Part shown: piece after piece, positions 56,385-64,000 of the stretch | Layout of the letters: each line of letters starts with the position of its first letter | Position numbering within the stretch: the stretch's first letter is position 1 | Source: Larix kaempferi | Lineage: Eukaryota > Streptophyta > Pinopsida > Pinales > Pinaceae | NCBI GenBank assembly: GCA_027924585.1 | Contig: BSBM01000809.1 | Span: 823,001-887,000, forward strand | DNA length: 64,000 bases | Direction: 5' to 3' | The notes under the pieces: generated by a model | What the model saw: the letters and a program-made list of their open reading frames with translations, nothing else | What the model was told of the DNA's origin: nothing | Databases searched by the model: none | Made by a program: the position numbers and the translations under genes

Positions 56385-58585
56385 GTATATAGAGTTTGGT
56401 CAGTAGTTGTTAATCTGAGAGTCATTTTCAGTTGATTGCTTGACACAAGCCTTTTAATTTTTTCCATTTACTTCTTGGAGTTGATTTCACTATCAGATCT
56501 TCGTATTGAATACTCTGATCTAATTCCTCTGAGTTTATACAACTCATTCCCAAACCATTCCATGGTTCATTGCTGAGAGATCTGATTCATTTTTGAATCT
56601 AGACTTCACCTGTCGCACCTGGGTAGAGGGAACAGAGCGACACTGTGTCATTTTGGGTCTATGTTCTTTACCTGTTAGATACTCATTGCACCCCTTGCAT
56701 TGGCAGACTGCAACATCGTCGCACTTCCCGTGTAGGCAGACTGCGACATCGCACTGTGTACAAGCATAGAGTGCGCCGACTTGTCAAATTTTTGACACAC
56801 ATGCATCTCCTCTCCATTTGAAAGTCTGGACTTTGGTTTGTTGTATGAACTCTCTCTGTGCTACAAGATCTAGCCAGAGATCTTGTTTTGATTTGTGTTT
56901 AAAATGTTTGGTTCTGTTTGGATTGATTTCGGGTACCGCCTTGCACAAGTTTGAAGACTGGTAGTGGTGGATACTCTTGTCTCCTCCATCTTCATCCGCT
57001 CACTCTTACATCCCCTTCCTTCCATTCCCGATCTGATCATTACATTAGATCAGCTTCCAGACCTCGTTCACATTTGTTTGAGCTTTGCTTGCTTGGTTTG
57101 CTTGATTTTGAGTTAAGTGTGTCTTTCAGCTTGATTGAGTGCTTGTCTTTTCTTGAGTTTTCTGAGTGTACTGAGTGCTGCAAGTAGTGTTTTCTTTTCA
57201 GTAATTTAGATCTAAAAGCTCAATAACTAAGTTAAAAAGTGCTTCGTTCCCATCATTTCTTGAACATTATTGAAGAAAATTGTTGTGCATTGGAAAATTC
57301 TCATTTGTGTTTTGGAAAAGTTGAATGAATGTATGATCTATTGTGTTTTTCTCGAACTATGAATCGCTCTTTTTCTTGAAAGACTCAAAGTAAGCTTTGA
57401 TTTTTGCAAAATTAATTCCATGCTAAGGAAAGATAGATGCATTTTTAATTTTTGTTGCTTTTAGATCATTGAAAGTGAAATTGAAAAACTTGCATATTCT
57501 ATTTTAGAATCCTCTCTTTTCATTACCTAGTGTCGTTTTGATTTGAAAAGAAAAAGAAAAGGAAAAATGTTGTGATTTGGATAGTAGTGTTTTGATTTTT
57601 TTTTTTTATGTTTCGTCGAAAAGGAAAAGAATACTTTCATAGTCAAGTTTTGTTTGAATTGGGATTGTGTTGCATTGAGTTTGTTTTGGAAATACTATTG
57701 GAAAAAGCTTTCTCCTTCCCATAGCTAGAGTTCATTGAAAGAAAAGAATATTTCGTGCATGTAGCCAGGGATTGCATTATGCTTCCGATTATGTACTTAC
57801 CTCATGCATTCACCTAACCGTCCAAGATAAAATTAACGGTAGAACTAGGCAAAAATTTTTAGCAACTTGTGTGTAAGTTAGAGACGTGTTCCGGCGTCGT
57901 TAAGCGTGGCATCTGTCGTTATTTTTCAGCACTGTATCCTAGGGGTATTGTAGTCTTCCATGTACTTATCGGTAGATTGAGCTCCTTCACGTACCCACCA
58001 AGTACCATAATCCGTACTTGGCATATATCGAAGGGTGTATCATGTACTCGGTAGTATATCGGAAGGTCTCTTGCCGAACGGTTGTGCATTAGACAGCACC
58101 ACTACGGATTTGAGCTCCCACGTACCTTGCGTATATCAGGTGACACCACTAGGATTCTTGAAACCAACTGAGTTAACCATTTGGCCGTCTTGGCAAAACA
58201 ATACACTGAGAACAACACTCGGGGAGATTAGCATGCACGTACTATCCAAGTAATCGGGTATGCAAGCAAGGGTACGGTCCCAATCCTCCTTGTCATGTCA
58301 TATTGTTGGACCCTATAATATATCGCGGTTTGCAATGCCTTGATAATCCCGTGAGGTTCCAGACTTTTGAATCCACTCTGTCACACAAGTTTGCTTGTTG
58401 CCTTAGTTTGAGTAGGTTTTTCTAGACTAATTTTCTTTTAGCATACCCTTAGGAGAAACGTTGTTTCAGCCTTCCTGGATGATCATCCTGACACTCTGGT
58501 GGATTTTCCTTGGAGAATATCCTGTAGGATCTTAAACTTATCACCCGAATATCCCCTTAATCCGGAGGTTATTTCAAGGGTAAGA
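56385..58585 (+). other. leader of gypsy F
   Basis: 2.2 kb with no supported ORF. GGCAGACTGC(A/G)ACATCG occurs twice at about 56,703-56,752. The part 57,850-58,260 has repeated GTACTTGG/ATATCGG words. A 5' untranslated region of this length also occurs in elements A and C. Confidence 0.6.
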
Positions 58586-61277
58586 ATGGATCAACGTAAC
58601 ATGGTCGTAGTTACTGAAGTGGAAAACCCCACTCTGAATGTTGGAGGATTTTTGTTTCCACAAACTCCTCTGGATTCACCTGCCTCTCATCCCTAGCAGG
58701 ATGAAGGGGCACAAACCCCCGCTTCACAAGACCTTTCTCCCATCATCCCGGGAGAACCTGGATCGTTGGAATGGATAAACCGACCCCAGGATGACCCTAC
58801 AGCAGCTGTTGGTCCTTCAGCAGCTTATTGGATATCTTCTACAGACCACCTAGTGGCTCATTTTGCCATCTCATCCCCACCCAGTGGGACTACTCCGGAC
58901 AACACTTTAGCCTACTTTCGCGACCAATTAGCTCACTTTCGTCCATGGCTGAAGAGTTTCGGCAGTCAAGTCTCCAACGACGGGTTCAAGACCCATCGTT
59001 ACCCCCTTACCAACCCATCCCGATTCATCTGATATCTTTTGGATCACCAGAACAACCTTCCCACAACGAGACCGCTAATAGGACTGGTCAACCCTCGCAA
59101 GAGTCCAGTCCTACACCTCAAGTGAACCAACCTATGGAAGGACAACAGTCCAATACACTCGTCACTACCACATTTACTTTACCAGTTCCTCCCCCACTAC
59201 AAAATTCGAGGGGAGGGTATTCCATTCCCATGAATTATCTTATTGGTAATGTTATTACTACGATAGCTAGTCAACAACCTACGTTGGTTCAACCTTTGAA
59301 TAGTGGTCGACCTGTTGTGGTCGGAGGGCAACCCCCGTTTCCTAACCAGAACATAGGTGGTGGAATCCCCAACGCACCTTCCATTGGACCTTCCCAACCC
59401 ACTAGACCATCCACCACAGGATTATCTCATGTTGGGGGGCCGTCCAATGTAACTCAACCCTCATGGAGTCAAGCGTATCCAAGTTTTGTTAACCTTGCGC
59501 TGGGCCAATCTAATCCCAGAAACGCACCATACGAGATACCTTATCCTAAGAATCCATACTCTCTATGGGGGAAACAACCTATGTTGCAACACGGACCCCA
59601 ACCAACTATCCCTCAAGTACCACCACCCCTGATCGGCCCTCCCCTACCTCTTACTGGAGGCGGCAGGACCCCACCTAACCTTGGTGGAGGTCCACCTCAT
59701 TTTACCAACAATATCCCTCACCCTTTCGGCGGTGGTGGGAATGGTCCACCACCCCCTCCCGGCGGAGGCGGCGGGGGACCACCCTATCATGGTGGCGGAG
59801 GACATTTCCCTTCAGGTGATGGAGGTGGTCCACCACCCCCTCCAGGTGGAGGCGGTGGGGGACCTAATTACTATGGTGGTGGCGGTGGTGGTGGAGACCC
59901 TCATCCTTCCGGTGGCGGAGGTGGTGGGGGCCCCATCCTTCTGGCGGTGGAAGTGGTCCACCATCCCCTCTAGGTGGAGGCGGTGGTGGGCCACCTCATT
60001 ACGGTTATGGACCCCCACCTCCTCCCGGTGGTGGCGGCAGACCTCCACCCCCTCCCAATGGTGGAGGTGGACCCCCACCTTATTGGAACGGACCACCTTA
60101 TGGTGGTAGACCCCCTTACGGTCCGGGCGACACACCCCCCTACGACCAGTTTCCTCCTAGTACACCTTACGGTCAGTTTGGTCCTTACACGCCTTATCCG
60201 TATTATCAATACGCGCAGCCTAACCCACAGCTGCCCTTCCTGGCTACTTTGGACTTGCCTGACCTATCTCGTTTAACCAACGATCCTATTTACCACGGAT
60301 CTAACTAGCCACCGATTCTGGTGAAACTTCCGTCTGATATCCCCAAATTTGACGGCAAGCCGGGTGAAGACCCTAAAAACCACGTGATGACATACCACTT
60401 ATGGTGTTCATCTAATTCCTTAATGGACGATTCAATTCATCTTAGATTATTTTAAAGGATTCTCACCGGTTCGGCTGCCAAGTGGTACATTAGGTTGCCA
60501 CCCCACTCTTTTCCTGATTTTGGTTCTCTTGCCATGAACTTTTTGACACATTTCCAGCTGCCCATATGGTATGAAACTGGTCCCGAGATTTTATCCTCAC
60601 TCTGTCAGAATACCGCCACTCATATTTGGGACCACATCCATGAATGGTGAAGGAGACGACATCTCATTAAAGCTCCTATTCCAGATCAGCTCCTAGTAGA
60701 CTGGTTCACAAAATCTTTCATCCCTACCATAGCAAGAGACGTTGCTATGCGAGGTGTTGTCACCGAAGAACAAGCCATCGCAAGTGCCCATGTACTAGAC
60801 CTCGTCTACACTCAATCTGGCACTTTGTTCAATATTCTTCCTAATGCACCCCATGACATTAATGACCCTACAAAACCACATAAGTGACTCCAAACTGATG
60901 GAATCATTGGCTCCCTTAACACCCAGCCTGCCGCTAGCACTATTGGATCATCCAACCCGACTCTAGCTGGCCACAGCACCACCAAGTCCATCACGCCTAC
61001 TGTAACTGAAGAGGTAAATTCTATCCAATCAGCTTCATCTCAGAAGTCTGGCGGTAAGAAGAAGAACAAGGGGAAACCCAAAAATTCTTTCGCCCAGCAG
61101 GAACCAAAGAGCACTCCTGACGATACCAAGTAGAAATGAAAACTAAAGTATCCTTGTTTATTGTGTGGAGATGACCATTTCTCCAAAGAATGTCCCCATA
61201 GAGACGAAGTACAAAAGTTTCTTAGGGGCAAACCAACTCCCACAATCCTCAATGACCTGTTTCCTACTCAAAACTAG
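58586..61277 (+). pseudogene. gag: gypsy F gag with extreme Gly/Pro-rich N-terminal region
   Basis: ATG at 58,586 gives MDQRNMVVVTEVENPTLNVG, a TAG, then LEWINRPQDDP and TLAYFRDQLAHFRPWLKSFG. A frameshift near 59,000 leads into a 300-residue Pro/Gln/Ser/Asn-rich part and then repeated GGGG-PPPPP-GGGG blocks (59,650-60,110) with Tyr/His. Another shift (about 59,935) is followed by PYGPGDTPPYDQFPPSTPYG and LPFLATLDLPDLSRLTND. The core follows in one frame from 60,309 with point stops: VKLPSDIPKFDGKPGEDP, YHLWCSSNSLMDDSIHLRLF, HFQLPIWYETGPEILSSL, LVDWFTKSFIPTIARDV. The Lys-rich tail and zinc knuckle CLLCGDDHFSKECPH (61,155-61,199) come before a TAG at 61,275. Gag is much longer than in typical gypsy elements. 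Confidence 0.9.
59650..60110 (+). repeat. Gly/Pro codon repeat inside gypsy F gag
   Basis: GGTGG(A/C/T) runs alternate with CCACCACCCCCTCC at about 59,740, 59,829 and, weaker, 59,958, 60,013 and 60,042. Units are 60-130 bp. The pattern reads as GGGG/PPPPP in the gag frame; ORFs in the other frames and on the minus strand are by-products. Confidence 0.85.
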
Positions 61278-61312
61278 CAGATGATTGCTCAACCCCCCCA
61301 GCCTAGGGGGAA

Positions 61313-62461
61313 CCATCTAATACCGCACATGTTCTCATGGTGCGTAACGAGATGATCAATTTGAACACTCGCTCGCGATCTTACGAACCAGTCCCTTCGA
61401 AGGAATCCACTGGAAGTAATACTGAAAAAGCTTCTGACTCCTTAACTGATGTTACTGTACCATCAACTTCTCTCACCATTGAGAAGCCCTCAGACTCGAT
61501 ATTGCGACCACCTAAGAGTACGATTCGAAAAGCTATTTTCAATCCTAATGCTCGAGCGGCACAAAATTACAATATCGTAGAGGACTTGGCACAAGCTCCT
61601 TGCACCATGTCTACCTTGGAAGTTTTGCAGAATTGTCCCAATCAATGCAAAACTCTCCTTGCGGCCATCGGTGCAGTCGACCCCGATTCCTTGAATACCA
61701 TCATGTTCTGACTTGACAACCTTAAGTCGAGGCTCTCACACCAGCTTGCATTCCAAGTTTCTGCGAACATTGTTGGGAAGATTGTCCATCGTACCCTTTT
61801 GGACGAAGGCACCTCCACTTCTGTCATGTCCATCGCCTATTGGAGAGCCATAGGCTCCCCCGAATTGAATCGTTCTCCCACCACGTTGAAAGCATTCGAT
61901 GGGCGTGGCTTTCAACTTCATGGGCTCTTACAAGCTCTTGCAGTTGAGTTGGGTGGAAAGACCATAACCATTAACGTGGAAGTGGTCTTGGCCCCGTTAG
62001 ATTATAATCTCTTGCTTGGTCGCAATTGGTTTTACACCATGTAGGCGATAGCCTCTTCAGTCTTCCGCATAGTAAAATTCCCCCACCAAGGACGAATTGT
62101 TACTATCGACCAATTAGATTTTTGTACGCCAGACACTACTACTCATCCTGGTGACCATGTTGCTTCCATTGGACAGATGTCAAAACAGTATGAGAGTATA
62201 GGGGTTGTCCTTTTGAAAGATTCATCTATCATGGGCATTTTTCCAGTCGTGGACCGCTCTAATCATGTTGCTATGGTGAACATGATCTCCCCAGATATTT
62301 CATCCCACTCTAACTATGCTTGGCTTGTACCGAATGAAGCCACAACACACCTGCTTGGAGATATAATGCCTCTCTCACCCATTGAACATATTTACAAGGC
62401 TATCCAATCAGCACCGGAGGACCATTTAACCATGGCCTCTCCATCCTGTTCTCTATGATGG
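61313..62461 (+). pseudogene. pol: gypsy F protease and linker to RT
   Basis: SNTAHVLMVRNEMINLNTRS, TVPSTSLTIEKPSDSILRPP and FNPNARAAQNYNIVEDLAQA, then PNQCKTLLAAIGAVD, match the linker before protease in element C. A stop and shift at about 61,709, LSHQLAFQVSANIVGKIVHR, then the active site LLDEGTSTSVMS. Unlike in C the frame runs on through the active site: IAYWRAIGSPELNRSPTTLK, VELGGKTITINVEVVLAPLD, YNLLLGRNWFYTM. A stop at 62,042 is followed by GRIVTIDQLDFC, SIGQMSKQYESIGVV and MPLSPIEHIYKAIQSAPEDH. This copy shows what the C protease lost. Confidence 0.88.
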
Positions 62462-63957
62462 ATGTCATCTCTACCTGATCTCTTACTTCAGAATTTTCAT
62501 TTAGACGAGTCCATCATGGAATTTATGAATGTTGACGACAGTGCGTGGGATGATCTTCACCATAGGTCATCTTTTCTTCCTCCTTTGGAGTACATAGAGG
62601 ACAACATCCACACCCTCTTTTCACCAGATATCTACCCGTTCCCTCATTCCCCCATTCTTACATGTATTACGGACACAGAGGGCAACTTGACCAATATTGA
62701 TCCAACCACCCCGGTAGACATCTCGGTGAAACCTGGTATAGTGGAACACATTCGCATAGGCCAGAAGTGTTCCCCTGAAGAAATAGCTGCTGGCACAACC
62801 TTATTCAAGCAATTTCGAGACGTATTTTCTTGGTCCTATGAGGAGATTCCTGGGATAGACCCCGCGATTGTTTCTCATGAAATAAAAACCTATCCCGACG
62901 TCAAACCTGTACGCCAAAAGTTGCGACCGGTACACCCCCGAAAGACTATGGCAATTAAGGCAGAAATTGAAAATCTCTTAAAGGCTGGTTTTATTCATCA
63001 TGTCCCATTGACAGATGGGATCTCGAATGTCATCCCTGTGAACAAAAAAAAGGTACCATTTGCGTCTGTGTCGATTATCGGGACCTTAATCGGGCTTGTC
63101 CAAAAGACAACTACCCGACCCCCTTCATCGACCAGATTATCGACAATTGTGCCGGAAGCGTCATCTTCTCATTTATGGATGGATTTTCTGGTTACAACCA
63201 GATTGAGATCAACCCAGCCGACCAACATAAGACGGCTTTCATCTTCCCGTGGGGAACGTTTGCATACCGCAAACTCCCTTTTGGCCTTAAAAATGCTGGC
63301 GCCACGTTTCAGCGGGCTATGTCGTATGCCTTCCATGACATTAAGGACTTTGTGGAACCTTACCTAGACGATCTCCCTGCTCATTCAAAGCAGCGCGAAT
63401 TCCACATTGATCAGCTGACGGCCATTTTCCTCAGATGCAGACAGTACAATATCCGTCTGAATCCTCATAAGTGTATCTTTTGCGTTGAGTCTGGATGCCT
63501 CGTAGGATTTATCATTTTGAAGAATGGGATCCACATTGATCCCTTAAAGGTGGAGGCCATCATCAACCTGCCACCCCCGACTAATGTGATAGAACTTCAA
63601 AGTCTCCAAGGGAAGGCGACTTATTTACGACGTTTTGTTTGCAATTTCGCGGAGAAGACTCAGGGGTATATGAGACTGCTCAAGAAGGATGTCCCCTTTA
63701 TTTGGGATGACCAAGCTCAAAAATCCTTCAACAGTATCAAACATGCCATTACGCATGCCCCCGTGCTCCAACCACCTAATTATTATCGAGATTATATCTT
63801 ATATCTCGCCGCTTCTGTCACCACTATTGCCGTACAGGAGGATCAAAACGCCCAGGAACATGCAATATACTATGCAAGTAAGTGTCTTGCTGACGCTGAA
63901 ACTAGATATTCACATGTCGAAAAAATTGCATTCGCAACGGTAAAAAAATTGTATTGA
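62462..63957 (+). pseudogene. pol: gypsy F reverse transcriptase and RNase H
   Basis: FHLDESIMEFMNVDDSAWDD is the N-terminal linker, then FRDVFSWSYEEIPGIDPAIV, KPVRQKLRPVHPRKTMAIKA and LLKAGFIHHV. A run of eight A at about 63,046-63,053 is two bases too long and shifts the frame, after which ICVCVDYRDLN, the PKDNYP block, motif A IFSFMDGFSGYNQIEI, motif B FGLKNAGATFQRAM and the catalytic YLDDL (63,361) follow. FVESGCLVGF-like, KVEAIINLPPP and LQGKATYLRRFVCNFAEKTQ form the connection. RNase H reads ILYLAASVTTIAV; Ala stands where the first catalytic Asp is expected, a degeneration known in Tat-type elements. Except for the A-run the frame is open. Confidence 0.92.
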
Positions 63958-64000
63958 GGCACAGGATATTTTTGGCCTACTATCTTCAAAGATTGTATTG
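63958..64000 (+). pseudogene. pol: gypsy F integrase start after a deletion
   Basis: ATVKKLY at the end of RNase H is followed by a stop and directly by GYFWPTIFKDCI, which belongs to the integrase zinc-binding domain (compare GYYWPTVFKYAH in pol fragment B at 5,859). The spacer and the first part of integrase are missing. The window ends here. Confidence 0.75.

Larger units (their letters stand above)
55463..64000 (+). mobile_element. gypsy element F (5' LTR to start of integrase, runs off right edge)
   Basis: Tat-like gypsy element in the plus orientation: LTR, primer site, 2.2-kb leader, gag, protease, RT and RNase H, then a deletion into integrase. Same family as A and C by its gag core and protease. 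Inserted in copia H; the five bases before it, ACAAC, should recur after the 3' LTR outside the window. Confidence 0.9.

Noticed and set aside
59681-60276. Val/His-rich plus frame and minus-strand ORFs over the Gly/Pro region of element F
   Set aside because: Alternative frames of GGN/CCN codon repeats stay open by composition; the gag frame gives Gly/Pro and connects to the core.

Overview
This window looks like an intergenic stretch of a large, repeat-rich plant nuclear genome. It is AT-rich and full of stop-riddled retrotransposon remains. The plant-type families are Ty3/gypsy elements resembling the Tat/Athila side of the plant gypsy tree, Ty1/copia elements primed by initiator tRNA-Met, LINEs with a C-terminal RNase H domain, and a tRNA-derived SINE. 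There is no bacterial, organellar or viral gene organisation. A large-genome seed plant, possibly a gymnosperm, fits best, but the sequence alone does not prove it. I see no intact host gene. The only host-like coding trace I recognise is one frameshifted exon at 12,101-12,383 (minus) resembling a plant ARM-repeat protein.

Layout. 1-4,682: gypsy element A on the minus strand (gag, leader, primer-binding site, 872-bp LTR), which interrupts an older gypsy pol fragment B on the plus strand (4,715-6,733). 6,734-15,489: AT-rich sequence with small duplications, TA microsatellites, a SINE with perfect 14-bp target duplications (10,434-10,689) and two degraded coding traces. 15,490-22,910: three-layer nest. 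A short interspersed repeat was entered by a 5'-truncated LINE (L1, 15,605-22,506), and that LINE was entered by an internally deleted copia element K (18,248-21,984, target duplication ATAAG). 23,745-25,280: second LINE fragment L2.

27,601-38,962: gypsy element C on the minus strand, bounded by AGTTG target duplications. Unusually it holds two gag-protease copies, a foreign copia segment and a solo LTR, and its 3' LTR is truncated. 38,963-43,485: copia element D, which is C's insertion target and carries two more solo LTRs. 44,745-47,383: copia gag fragment, then a small gag-pro gypsy element E. 47,468-51,544: tandem and degenerate minisatellites. 51,545-53,277: LINE L3 with perfect 17-bp target duplications and an open reading frame downstream of RNase H. 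53,465-55,462: 3' end of copia element H, interrupted by gypsy element F (55,463 to beyond 64,000), which has a 900-bp LTR, a long leader, an extremely Gly/Pro-rich gag, protease, reverse transcriptase, and a deletion joining RNase H to integrase at the right edge.

Elements A, C and F share the same gag core and protease style and differ in the low-complexity N-terminal part of Gag. Every retroelement gene here is broken, so mobility could only have been supplied in trans. The most interesting leads are the coding-looking region after RNase H shared by the LINEs, the rapidly diverging Gly/Pro/Tyr-rich Gag N-terminus, the composite structure of element C with a shared protease frameshift, and the SINE.
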